Made by a program: the position numbers and the translations under genes. From NCBI GenBank assembly GCA_052148715.1, contig JBKQHQ010000121.1:62001-126000 (forward strand): a stretch of 64,000 nt of DNA, given 5' to 3'. The notes under the pieces are model-generated. The model was given only the letters and a program-made list of their open reading frames with translations, had not been told where the DNA came from and did no database searches. Position 1 is the first letter of the stretch. The number at the start of each line of letters is the position of its first letter. This DNA is from JBKQHQ01 sp052148715 (lineage in GTDB: Bacteria; Pseudomonadota; Alphaproteobacteria; Rhizobiales; Xanthobacteraceae). Of the stretch, positions 32,456 to 41,210 are shown one piece after another.

Positions 32456-34174
32456 ATGGCCAAGGACCCTTCCCGCAACGAGCGGATCAAGGAAGCGAGC
32501 GCGTATCTGCGCGGGACGCTCGCCGAAGGTCTGCGCGAGGAGATCACCGGCGCGATCGTCGAGGACGATCAGCAGCTGGTGAAGTTCCACGGCATGTATC
32601 TGCAGGACGACCGCGACTTGCGCGCCGAGCGCATGCGCAAGAAGATGGAGAAGGCCTTCGCCTTCATGATCCGCGTGCGCATTCCCGGCGGCGTGCTCAC
32701 ACCGGCACAGTGGCTGATCCTCGACCGCATCGGCCGTGATTATGCCAACGGCAGCATGCGGATCACCACGCGGCAGACCATCCAATTGCACGGTGTCATC
32801 AAGTCGAACCTGAAAGCGGCGATGCACGATATCGACGCCGCCCTGCTGACGACCATCGCGGCGTGCGGCGACGTGAACCGCAACGTCATGTGCAACCCGA
32901 ACCCCTACCAATCACGGGCACACGCGGCGGCGCTCGATATGGCGCGCGCGATCTCCGATCACTTGCTGCCGCGCACGCCCGCCTACCGCGAGATCTGGCT
33001 CGACGGCGAGAAGGTCGCCGGCGGCGAGCCGGAGGAGGTCGTCGAGCCGATCTACGGCAGAACCTATCTGCCGCGAAAGTTCAAGATCGTCGTCGCGATG
33101 CCGCCCTCGAACGATGTCGATGTTTTCGCCCATGACCTCGGCTTCATCGCCATTCTCGATCAGCGCGCCGACATTGTCGGCTACAATGTTACCGTCGGCG
33201 GCGGCATGGGCATGACCCACGGCGAGCCGGAGACCTATCCGCGCGCCGCCGACGTCATGGGTTTCTGTCTGCCGCAAGACGCCGTCGCGGTTGCGGAGGC
33301 GGTCGTCACGGTGCAGCGGGATTGGGGCGATCGGTCGGACCGCAAGCATGCGCGACTGAAGTACACCATCGATGACCACGGTCTGGCGGCCTTCCGAAGC
33401 GAGGTCGAGCGCCGCGCCGGCAAGCCGCTCGAGGCGGCACGCGCCTTTGCCTTCACGTCGACGGGCGACCGTTATGGCTGGACCGAAGGCGTCGCCGGCA
33501 GGGCGCATCTGACCCTGTTCGTGGAGAATGGACGCCTGCGCGACATTGCCAACGGGCCGCAATCACTGACCGGCCTGCGCCGCATCGCCGAAATGCATGA
33601 GGGCGATTTTCGCCTCACGGCCAACCAAAATGTAATCGTCGCCAACGTCGCCGAGCGACAACGCAAGGCGATCGAGGACCTCGTCGCGGAGCACGGTCTC
33701 ACCGCGCACGCATCGGCGCTACGCCGCAATGCCATGGCCTGTGTGGCGTTGCCGACGTGCGGCTTGGCGCTCGCCGAGAGCGAGCGCTACCTGCCGAGCC
33801 TCGTCACCGAGCTTGAGCGGCGGCTTGCCGCACACGGGCTCGCCGAGGATGAGATCGTCATCCGCATGACCGGATGCCCGAACGGGTGTGCGCGCCCCTA
33901 CCTCGCCGAGATCGGCTTGGTCGGCAAGGGACCCGGCCGCTACAACCTCTATCTCGGCGCCGCGTTCGAAGGCACCCGACTGTCCAAGTTGTACGCCGAG
34001 GATCTGGAGCACGAGGCGATCATCGCCGCGCTCGATCCGCTGTTCGCCGCCTACGCGGCCGAGCGCCGGCCGGCCGAGCATTTCGGCGACTTCGTCATCC
34101 GCGCGGGCTTCGTGGCGAAAACCAGTGCGGGCCGTGAATTCCACGCCGATGTGGGGGCGCGGCGGGGGCGATGA
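32456..34174 (+). CDS. cysI: Assimilatory sulfite reductase hemoprotein (CysI)
   Basis: 572 residues, usual length for CysI. Two ferredoxin-like half domains and two siroheme-binding halves are seen (RITTRQTIQLHGVIK, GFIAILD...GYNVTVGGGMGMTHG, RLTANQNVIVANV). The [4Fe-4S]-siroheme cysteines are C429 and C435 (ACVALPTC) and C474 and C478 (TGCPNGC). ALPTC and GCPNGCARPY are the sulfite-reductase versions, distinct from the nitrite type encoded by the later hemoprotein gene. It reduces sulfite to sulfide with six electrons from CysJ. It could also take nitrite. Confidence 0.92.
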   Translation: MAKDPSRNERIKEASAYLRGTLAEGLREEITGAIVEDDQQLVKFHGMYLQDDRDLRAERMRKKMEKAFAFMIRVRIPGGVLTPAQWLILDRIGRDYANGSMRITTRQTIQLHGVIKSNLKAAMHDIDAALLTTIAACGDVNRNVMCNPNPYQSRAHAAALDMARAISDHLLPRTPAYREIWLDGEKVAGGEPEEVVEPIYGRTYLPRKFKIVVAMPPSNDVDVFAHDLGFIAILDQRADIVGYNVTVGGGMGMTHGEPETYPRAADVMGFCLPQDAVAVAEAVVTVQRDWGDRSDRKHARLKYTIDDHGLAAFRSEVERRAGKPLEAARAFAFTSTGDRYGWTEGVAGRAHLTLFVENGRLRDIANGPQSLTGLRRIAEMHEGDFRLTANQNVIVANVAERQRKAIEDLVAEHGLTAHASALRRNAMACVALPTCGLALAESERYLPSLVTELERRLAAHGLAEDEIVIRMTGCPNGCARPYLAEIGLVGKGPGRYNLYLGAAFEGTRLSKLYAEDLEHEAIIAALDPLFAAYAAERRPAEHFGDFVIRAGFVAKTSAGREFHADVGARRGR

Positions 34175-34298
34175 TAGGAATTTTCGCCTAATGCCCGATC
34201 TTTAATCACCTGCACCATTCTTGATCGGCCGCTTCATTATTTCGGCAGCCCGGTTCAAGCCAAGCAAAAATAACATTGCGAAAACAAAGCGGTGACTT

Positions 34299-34313
34299 TG
34301 GCACGCTCCTTGC
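34299..34313 (+). promoter_or_regulatory. Sigma-54 (RpoN) promoter of the nitrite transport/reduction genes
   Basis: TGGCACGCTCCTTGC has GG at 34300-34301 and GC at 34312-34313, the exact spacing of -24/-12 elements, and matches the consensus TGGCACG-N4-TTGC in full. The start of transcription should be near 34325, giving an untranslated leader of about 75 nt that includes a hairpin GAGGGCG/CGCCCTC (34327-34344). NtrC-type activation would fit nitrogen assimilation. Confidence 0.78.
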
Positions 34314-34400
34314 TCAACACCCTTTGAGGGCGATGGCGCCCTCGGCACAGGAGGCAACGGCGCCCCAACCAACATCTGGCCAACCGCCGGGGAGCCGACC

Positions 34401-35237
34401 ATGGATTATGTGAAGCCTACCGAAGTTGCCGTTGCGATGGCGGAGACCGCACGTCGCAAGCTTGGCTTACCACCGCTTGACCTGCTGATCCGAGGGGCGC
34501 TCGCCGGCGGCATTCTAGCGTCCGCGACGAGCCTGGCCTTCTCGGGAGCCCTGTCGACCGGTCAGCCGCTTGTGGGCGCGCTGATTTTTCCTGTCGGCTT
34601 GACCATCATCGTGGTTCTCGGCCTCGATCTTGTCACCGGCAGCGTCGGCTTGCTGCCGCTCGCTTTGTTCGACCGCGAGACCCGCGGCTCCACGGTCGTG
34701 GGCAATTGGGCGTGGGTTTTCCTCGGAAATCTCATCGGCAGCGTCGTTTACGGCGCACTTCTCGTGATCGCGCTCACCGATCTGGGCCATGTCGAACCCA
34801 CGGGCGTCGCCGCCCGCATCGTGGCGGTCGCCGAGGCGAAGACGATCGGCTATGCGACCTACGGCGTGGCCGGCATGGTGACGGTGTTCGTAAAGGCCGT
34901 GCTGTGCAACTGGCTGGTCTGCCTCGCCATCGTGATGGCGATGACCACGAGTTCGACCGTCGGCAAGATCGCGGCGGCGTGGCTCCCCGTCTTCATCTTC
35001 TTCGCCCAGGGTTTCGAGCATTCCGTGGTCAATATGTTCATCATTCCGACCGGGATGATGCTTGGTGCCAAGGTCACGGTGTTCGATTGGCTGTTCTGGA
35101 ATCAGATCCCGGTCACCCTCGGCAATCTTGTCGGCGGCTTCGTGTTCACTGGGCTTGCGATCTACGTCACCCATAGACCGCGAGAAGGCTCGAAGCTCGC
35201 GCCGTTGACGGAGCCGAGCCGGGTCGCCGCCGAGTGA
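34401..35237 (+). CDS. Formate/nitrite transporter family channel
   Basis: 278 residues with six hydrophobic segments and the FNT signatures GNWAWVFLGNLIGS, KAVLCNWLVCLAI and GFEHSVVNMF, whose histidine protonates the substrate anion. Gene position between sigma-54 promoter and NirA-type reductase points to nitrite uptake (NirC-like) rather than formate. The nirA gene starts 48 nt downstream. Start ATG follows GGGGAG. The C-terminal tail is short. Confidence 0.88.
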   Translation: MDYVKPTEVAVAMAETARRKLGLPPLDLLIRGALAGGILASATSLAFSGALSTGQPLVGALIFPVGLTIIVVLGLDLVTGSVGLLPLALFDRETRGSTVVGNWAWVFLGNLIGSVVYGALLVIALTDLGHVEPTGVAARIVAVAEAKTIGYATYGVAGMVTVFVKAVLCNWLVCLAIVMAMTTSSTVGKIAAAWLPVFIFFAQGFEHSVVNMFIIPTGMMLGAKVTVFDWLFWNQIPVTLGNLVGGFVFTGLAIYVTHRPREGSKLAPLTEPSRVAAE

Positions 35238-35285
35238 GCGGCAAGGCCACGATTGGGACAGTTGCAAAAAGCGGTTGAGGGACCG

Positions 35286-37064
35286 ATGTCCGGCGATTTC
35301 GATCCCGAGCAGAAGCGCTACCTTGAAGGCTTCGTGTCCGGCCTGTCGATCGCGCGCGCCGCGCGCAGTGCCGCCGGCACCGGCGGCGCCGCAGGAAGCC
35401 CCGCGCCGGCGCAGCCGACAGGCCCCGATGCGCCACATCTGAAAGCCCAGGATCGGGTGCTGCAAACAGGTGGCAAGCTGTCCGATCAGGAGAAATTCAA
35501 GCGCGAGCTGCATCCATTCGACGGCTATGGACGGCTGAAGGAGCAAGCCGCACGCAACGAGCCACCGAAGCCTGCGGACAATTTCCGCTGGCGCTTTTTT
35601 GGTTTGTTCTACGCGGCGCCGACGCAGAGCTCCTATATGTGCCGGCTGCGCATTCCGAACGGAATCCTCAAGCACGGCCAGCTCGCCGGCCTTGCCGGAC
35701 TGGCGGAACGGTACGGCGGCGGCTATGCCCATGTCACCACGCGCGCCAATCTACAGATCCGCGAGATCGAGCCGACGGACGCGGTCGCCATGGTCGAGGC
35801 GATCCAGGATCTCGGGCTGTGCTCGCGCGGCTCCGGCGCCGATAACATCCGCAACGTCACCGGCACCCCGACCGCCGGCATCGACCCGCAGGAGCTGATC
35901 GACACGCGAGCCTATGCACGCGAATGGCATTTCCACATTCTCAATGACCGCTCGCTGTACGGCCTGCCGCGCAAGTTCAACGTCGGCTTCGACGGCGGCG
36001 GCGTCGTGCCGGTGCTGGAAAAGACGAACGATATTGCCTTCCAGGCCGTCGAAGTCCGCGAGGGATTCGGGGTCGAGCCCGGCATCTGGTTCCGGCTCGG
36101 CTTGGGCGGCATCACCGGGCACAAGGATTTTGCCCGCGAGACCGGCGTCATCGTCAGGCCAGCGGATGCGACGCGCGTAGCCGACGCCGTGGTGCGCGTG
36201 TACATCGATCATGGCGACCGAACCGACCGCACCAAGGCGCGTCTCAAATATGTGCTCGATCGGCTCGGGCTCGATCCGTTCCTGAATCTGATGGAAGAAA
36301 AGCTCGGCAGCAGGCTCGTTCGCGTACCGGCCGCCGCCCTGGCGCCGCGACCGGCCACCGACCGCACCGCGCATGTCGGCATCCACAAGCAAAAACAGCA
36401 CGGCCTGCATTGGATCGGGGTGGTGCTGCCGGTCGGCCGGTTGACCGTCGAGCAGATGCGTCGGCTCGCGGTGATCGCGCGCGACACCGGTGACGGCGAC
36501 ATCCGGCTCACGGTCTGGCAAAATTTGCTGATCTCCGGCGTGGCGACAAGCAGTCTCAACGAAGCGGTCGCCGCCATCGAGGGATTGGGGCTGTCGACCC
36601 GCGCGAGCTCGATCCGCGCCGGCCTCGTCGCCTGCACCGGCAATGTCGGTTGCAAGTTCGCGGCTTCCGATACCAAGCGGCACGCCGAGCAAATCGCCCG
36701 CTGGTGCGAAGGGCGGGTCGAGCTTGACACCCCGGTGAACATCCATCTCACCGGCTGTCATCACTCCTGCGCCCAGCACTACATCGGCGATATCGGCCTC
36801 CTCGCCGCCAAGATCGACACCGCCGAGAGCGAGCCTGCGGTCGAGGGCTATCACATCCTGGCGGGCGGAGGATTTGGTGCCGATGCTGCGCTCGGCCGCG
36901 AGATCTATCGCGACGTGAAAGCGCAAGATGCGCCCGCCACCATCGAGCGGATGCTCAAGGCCTATCTGACGCATCGCGCCTCGGCCGATGAAAGCTTCCA
37001 GGCCTTCACGCGGCGCCATGAGGTCGAGGATCTCAAGCGCCTGTTTGCGGAGGAAATCGAATGA
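35286..37064 (+). CDS. nirA: NirA-family nitrite reductase hemoprotein (siroheme, [4Fe-4S])
   Basis: 592 residues from MSGDFDPEQKRYL; the ATG has GAGGGA 4-9 nt upstream and the open frame before it is short. Siroheme/iron-sulfur cysteines: C450 and C456 in ACTGNVGC, then C491 and C495 in TGCHHSC. ACTGxxGC and CHHSCAQHYIGD are features of ferredoxin-type nitrite reductases, unlike the CysI gene before. RVTTRANLQIREI-like half repeats bind siroheme. It has an N-terminal PEQKRYLEGFVSGL motif (7-20) like those in the flavoproteins, then a flexible Ala/Pro linker (24-55). It overlaps the next reductase gene by ATGA, so that protein is the likely electron donor. Confidence 0.88.
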   Translation: MSGDFDPEQKRYLEGFVSGLSIARAARSAAGTGGAAGSPAPAQPTGPDAPHLKAQDRVLQTGGKLSDQEKFKRELHPFDGYGRLKEQAARNEPPKPADNFRWRFFGLFYAAPTQSSYMCRLRIPNGILKHGQLAGLAGLAERYGGGYAHVTTRANLQIREIEPTDAVAMVEAIQDLGLCSRGSGADNIRNVTGTPTAGIDPQELIDTRAYAREWHFHILNDRSLYGLPRKFNVGFDGGGVVPVLEKTNDIAFQAVEVREGFGVEPGIWFRLGLGGITGHKDFARETGVIVRPADATRVADAVVRVYIDHGDRTDRTKARLKYVLDRLGLDPFLNLMEEKLGSRLVRVPAAALAPRPATDRTAHVGIHKQKQHGLHWIGVVLPVGRLTVEQMRRLAVIARDTGDGDIRLTVWQNLLISGVATSSLNEAVAAIEGLGLSTRASSIRAGLVACTGNVGCKFAASDTKRHAEQIARWCEGRVELDTPVNIHLTGCHHSCAQHYIGDIGLLAAKIDTAESEPAVEGYHILAGGGFGADAALGREIYRDVKAQDAPATIERMLKAYLTHRASADESFQAFTRRHEVEDLKRLFAEEIE

Positions 37065-38719
37065 GCTCGCCGGTCCGGATCGCATCCCTGCTACCGGAAA
37101 CCGCACCGTTCACGCCGGAGCAGCGCATCTGGCTGGACGGGCTGTTTGCCGGCCTGCTCGCGCTCGACGGCAGCATCACGCCGCTGTCCGCGGAGGACGC
37201 TGCGGCATTGCTGTCCGGCCTGCCGAGCAGCGGCTCCGCGCCGGCGCCCGCTGAACCGGAGGACGACGACGCTCCGTGGCACGACCCGGCCTTGCCGCTC
37301 GCCGAGCGCATGAAGCTTGCCGACGGCCGCCCCCTGCCCCGGCGCCTGATGGCCGCGATGGCGCAGCAGGATTGCGGCCAGTGCGGATACAACTGCGCGG
37401 ATTATTCCAAGGCTCTGTTCCTAAAAAAGGAAGAGCGGCTGAACCTGTGCGTGCCGGGCGGCAAGGAAACCGCCCGCATGCTCAAGGCGCTGTACGCAGA
37501 AATCGGCACCGCCGCTCCGCCCGCCCCGCCAGCAGTGGTTGTCCGCGCCCCGATTGAGACCACGGAGGCCGTGGCCGCGCCGGCGGCCGAGGCCGTGCGC
37601 GAAGCCAAAGGTTGCTCGCGCGATCATCCGGTCGAGGCGACCTTTCTGTCGCGCACGCGCCTCAACAAGGAGAGCTCGGAGAAGGAGACCTACCACGTCG
37701 AGTTCGACCTCGGCGGCAGCGGGCTCGACTATGCCGTCGGTGATTCGTTCGGCATTTTTCCGCGCAATGATCCAGACCTCGTCGGCGCGGTCATCAAGAC
37801 GCTCGACGCCCCCGCCGATTTTCCCATCGGCGGTCGTGCGTTCCGTGACGTGCTCACTGACGGCGTCTCGCTCGGCCCTGCACCGGACATGCTGTTTCAG
37901 CTCTTCTCTTACATCACCGGAGGTGAGCGGCGGCAAAAGGCCAAGGCGCTGTCCGCCGGCAGCGATCCGGACGGAGATGCGGCAACGATCGACGTGCTTG
38001 CGGCGATCGAAAAGTTTCCCGGCATCCGGCCCGATCCGGAGGCCTTCATCGAGTCGCTTGATCCGATCCAACCGCGCCTCTATTCCATCTCCTCCTCACC
38101 CAAGGCGAGCAACGGGCGCCTGTCACTCACCGTCGATGCGGTGCGCTACGCGGTCGGTAAGCGAACAAGGCTTGGTATCGCCTCAACCTATCTGGCCGAC
38201 CGGATCGCGCCCGGAGATCGGCTCCGGTGTTATGTCCAGAAGGCGCACGCGTTCGGCTTGCCGGCCGATCCGTCGGTGCCCATCATCATGATTGGACCGG
38301 GCACCGGCATTGCGCCGTTTCGCGCCTTCCTGCAAGAACGCAAGGCGACAAGCGCGCCGGGCCGCAACTGGCTGTTCTTCGGGCATCAGCGCAGTGCCTG
38401 CGATTTCTTCTATAAGGATGAGATGCTGGGTATGCGGGCGTCTCGCCTGCTCACGCGCTTGACGCTTGCATGGTCGCGCGACGGCGACCAAAAGATCTAC
38501 GTGCAAGATCGGATGCGCGAAGTGGGCCGCGATCTTTGGGGCTGGATTGACGCGGGTGCCCATGTTTATGTGTGCGGCGATGCGCAAAGAATGGCGAAAG
38601 ACGTGGAGCGGGCTTTGGTCGACGTGGTTGCGGCACATGGCGCGCGTCCGATCGATCAGGCGATTGCCCTAGTCGCCGGCCTGAAGAAAAGCGGCCGTTA
38701 CCAGACGGACGTCTATTGA
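37061..38719 (+). CDS. CysJ-like flavoreductase with a [4Fe-4S] domain replacing flavodoxin
   Basis: 552 residues, coupled to nirA by ATGA overlap. N-terminal PEQRIWLDGLFAGL (19-32) is followed by a four-cysteine domain, C105GQC108GYNC112 and C130, spaced like the Fe-S domain of corrinoid/CO-dehydrogenase and RnfB-type proteins. Then come CysJ's FAD domain (YAVGDSFGIFPRND, RLYSISSSPK) and NADPH domain (GPGTGIAPFRAF, HVYVCGDAQRMAKDV). There is no flavodoxin domain, so electrons likely go NADPH-FAD-[4Fe-4S]-NirA, with the iron-sulfur domain acting as a built-in ferredoxin. Confidence 0.88.
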   Translation: MSSPVRIASLLPETAPFTPEQRIWLDGLFAGLLALDGSITPLSAEDAAALLSGLPSSGSAPAPAEPEDDDAPWHDPALPLAERMKLADGRPLPRRLMAAMAQQDCGQCGYNCADYSKALFLKKEERLNLCVPGGKETARMLKALYAEIGTAAPPAPPAVVVRAPIETTEAVAAPAAEAVREAKGCSRDHPVEATFLSRTRLNKESSEKETYHVEFDLGGSGLDYAVGDSFGIFPRNDPDLVGAVIKTLDAPADFPIGGRAFRDVLTDGVSLGPAPDMLFQLFSYITGGERRQKAKALSAGSDPDGDAATIDVLAAIEKFPGIRPDPEAFIESLDPIQPRLYSISSSPKASNGRLSLTVDAVRYAVGKRTRLGIASTYLADRIAPGDRLRCYVQKAHAFGLPADPSVPIIMIGPGTGIAPFRAFLQERKATSAPGRNWLFFGHQRSACDFFYKDEMLGMRASRLLTRLTLAWSRDGDQKIYVQDRMREVGRDLWGWIDAGAHVYVCGDAQRMAKDVERALVDVVAAHGARPIDQAIALVAGLKKSGRYQTDVY

Positions 38720-38726
38720 GCACACG

Positions 38727-40199
38727 ATGAACGAACGCCGGCCCTCCGAAGTACAATCCCCGCGCATGGAGCCGCTCGCCCGGCTGCCGGTGTTCTTTGC
38801 GTTGGAGAACAAGCGCGTCGTGGTCGCCGGCAGCGGCGCCGGCGCGATCTGGAAGGCGGAACTCCTCTCCGCCGCCGGCGCTTCCGTCGAGGTGTTTGCG
38901 CCGGAACCGGCCGAGGAGCTCTTGGCGCTGTCCGCCGGGCCGCCCGGCGGACCAATCGTCATTCATGGTCGACTGTGGAACGCAGCCGATTTCAGCGGGG
39001 CGGCTCTGGCCGTCGGGGGCTGCACGGACGACGCTGAGGCCGCGCGGTTTGCGGCGGCGGCTCGAGCCGCCGGCGTGCCGGCCAATGTCATCGACAAGCC
39101 GGCGTTCTGCGATTTCGCCTTCGGCGCCATCGTCAACCGCTCGCCGCTCGTGATCGGCATCTCGACCGACGGCGCTGCCCCGGTATTCGGCATGGCGCTC
39201 CGCGCCAAGCTCGAAGCCCTCATTCCCCGCGGCTTTGCACGGTGGACCGCGGCGGCCCGGAGTTGGCGCGATGCGCTGCAAAGCTCGAATCTATCCTTCG
39301 CCGGGCGGCGACGGTTTTGGCAGGCGTTCACCAAGGTCGCGGTGACCCGTCCCGACCACGAGCCCAGCCAATCCGATTATGAATCCCTCCTTGCCGACAC
39401 ATTGCGCGAAGATCGCGCGGCCGACGCCGGATCGGTCGTGCTTGTCGGAGCCGGGCCGGGCGATCCGGAGCTGCTGACGTTGCGCGCGGTGCGGGCGCTG
39501 CAATCGGCCGACATCATTCTGTTCGACGATCTCGTCTCGCCGGAAATTCTCGACTTCGCCCGCCGCGAGGCCAAAAAAATGCTGGTGGGCAAACGCGGCA
39601 ACGGGCCGTCCTGCAAGCAGGACGACATCAACGCGCTCATGGTCTCGCTGGCCGGCGCCGGCAAGCGCGTGGTGCGGCTCAAGGGCGGTGATCCGATGAT
39701 CTTCGGCCGCGCCGGCGAGGAAATTGCCGCCTGCGGCGACGCCGGAATTCCCATCGAAGTGGTGCCCGGGATCACCGCCGCACAGGGTGCCGCAAGCCGG
39801 CTCAAAGTGTCGCTGACCGAGCGGCGCAAGGCGCAACGGGTGCAATATATCACCGGCCACGCCGAAGACGGTCGCCTGCCGCGGGATATCGACTGGCGCA
39901 GCGTTGCCGACCCGAGCGTGACGACCATCGTCTATATGCCTGCCCGAACGCTCGCCGAGCTCGCCGAAAGAGCCGTCGCGGCAGGCCTTGATCCTGCTAC
40001 GCCCGCGGTGGCCGTCGCCCGCGCAACGCGAGCTGACGAAGCGACCATCCGCGATACCATCGCCAACATGCCGGCGCGCATTGCCGCCGAGCAGCCTGGA
40101 ACCCCCTTGCTGGTGATCATCGGCAGCGTGCTGGCGCAGCGCCGACGGAACTCTGTGACCCGGCGCGGCAGCGCCACGGCAGCGCAGCACGCTCTGTAA
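38727..40199 (+). CDS. cysG: Siroheme synthase CysG (multifunctional)
   Basis: 490 residues. The N-terminal NAD-binding dehydrogenase/ferrochelatase part (about 20-220) has VVVAGSGAGAIWKAELL and ISTDGAAPVFG. The C-terminal uroporphyrinogen-III methyltransferase part has GAGPGDPELLTLRA, VRLKGGDPMIFGRAGEE and VVPGITAAQGAASRL. It makes siroheme from uroporphyrinogen III, the cofactor both hemoproteins in this cluster need. It starts 7 nt after the reductase gene, so it is co-transcribed. Length is as expected for the fused enzyme. Confidence 0.92.
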   Translation: MNERRPSEVQSPRMEPLARLPVFFALENKRVVVAGSGAGAIWKAELLSAAGASVEVFAPEPAEELLALSAGPPGGPIVIHGRLWNAADFSGAALAVGGCTDDAEAARFAAAARAAGVPANVIDKPAFCDFAFGAIVNRSPLVIGISTDGAAPVFGMALRAKLEALIPRGFARWTAAARSWRDALQSSNLSFAGRRRFWQAFTKVAVTRPDHEPSQSDYESLLADTLREDRAADAGSVVLVGAGPGDPELLTLRAVRALQSADIILFDDLVSPEILDFARREAKKMLVGKRGNGPSCKQDDINALMVSLAGAGKRVVRLKGGDPMIFGRAGEEIAACGDAGIPIEVVPGITAAQGAASRLKVSLTERRKAQRVQYITGHAEDGRLPRDIDWRSVADPSVTTIVYMPARTLAELAERAVAAGLDPATPAVAVARATRADEATIRDTIANMPARIAAEQPGTPLLVIIGSVLAQRRRNSVTRRGSATAAQHAL

Positions 40200-40288
40200 G
40201 TCCTGATTTGGCGGATGTTCTTGTCGACAAACCGGTGCTACCCGCGGGTCGTGGCCCGAGGGTAGGCTCTTGTGGGAACAAACGCTAA

Positions 40289-40696
40289 CTAATTCAAGCT
40301 CTCGGCATTGCCCGGAGCGGTTTTCATGACCTTGATACGAAGCTGTCCCGATTCAACGTCTATGAAACTCACAACATCGCCTTGCTTTTCAAGCTTCATG
40401 CAGGGGCGTTTTGCGGCTTCCTTCCACTCGCTGCAATAGAGGTCGCCCTTGATGGACCAGGTACCGTGCCAGACAGGCCCTTGCGGCGTTTTGTAGAGAC
40501 CGCTCCCATCGGCGGCCCAGTAGATCGCGCCTTTGCCGACCGCGCCTGTAACTGACGCGGCGCTCGTCTCGACATAGCCAGTCTTGCCGGACATAAAGGA
40601 TTGGATTTCCGCACCTGTCATGTCCGCCGCCGCCGCGGAGCCTATGACGCAAGCCGACGCTAAGCCTGCGGCTATCGAAAGTTTGATGATGCGCAT
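40289..40696 (-). CDS. Small secreted protein of unknown function
   Basis: 135 residues with a signal peptide (MRIIKLSIAAGLASACVIG, cut near SAAAA-D). The mature part is about 110 residues: GKGAIYWAADGSGLYKTPQG, HGTWSIKGDLYCSEWKEA and a final beta-rich stretch. Two cysteines (YCSEW, RPCMKL) could pair. Similar small periplasmic proteins are frequent in rhizobia (possibly DUF995-like) without known function. It is convergent with cysG and monocistronic. Confidence 0.72.
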   Translation of the reverse strand: MRIIKLSIAAGLASACVIGSAAAADMTGAEIQSFMSGKTGYVETSAASVTGAVGKGAIYWAADGSGLYKTPQGPVWHGTWSIKGDLYCSEWKEAAKRPCMKLEKQGDVVSFIDVESGQLRIKVMKTAPGNAESLN

Positions 40697-41210
40697 GGGA
40701 GGATTCCTCTCAGTTTGAGCTGCGATGCTTTCGCATTTATGTGGGGTTTAGGCTTCGACGAGTCCGCGACAGCTTGTGGCGTACGACTAACCAACGCCGA
40801 TCGCGGTTTGGGCGACCACGCTACGTACCAGTCATCTACACAAGAGATCGGTTACCGTTCTCCGGCGATCTAACGCTTCCGACACCACACGGCTCAGGAT
40901 ACGAAGTGGATCGCTTTCCCATCGGCTCGCGCAAAACCCGTTGATCTGGTCTCGTCGGGGGCCGCTTGTTTTTCCGCCGCCGCTACGGAATCCGAAATGC
41001 TAATCAACACTTAGCCCGCGACCTTATGGCGGGCCGACATAAACTATGGGAGTAGCAAAAGTCAAGCACAGCGCGCTGCCAGAACGTTCACTGACGCCCG
41101 TTTTCGATCAAATTGCGACACGCGCCAGCCGGTCGGCGGGCGGTGCGGCGGGGCTTGCTCCAAGACCTGAGGGCAGCGAGCGATGCGGTCACCGGTCTTG
41201 CAGAGCGGGG
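40697..41210. other. 514-nt gap without recognisable gene
   Basis: Between the secreted protein (start at 40696) and plsC (stop at 41211). The secreted protein's promoter should be in the first 150 nt. A hairpin GCCCGC/GCGGGC occurs at 41014-41034 but lacks a T run. Short open frames (for example 40741-40944) have no recognisable product. Confidence 0.45.

Noticed and set aside
34325..34400. NasT/ANTAR-type antitermination leader before the FNT gene
   Set aside because: One hairpin is clear, but the loop does not show the A1/G4 pattern with confidence and no terminator with a T run follows.
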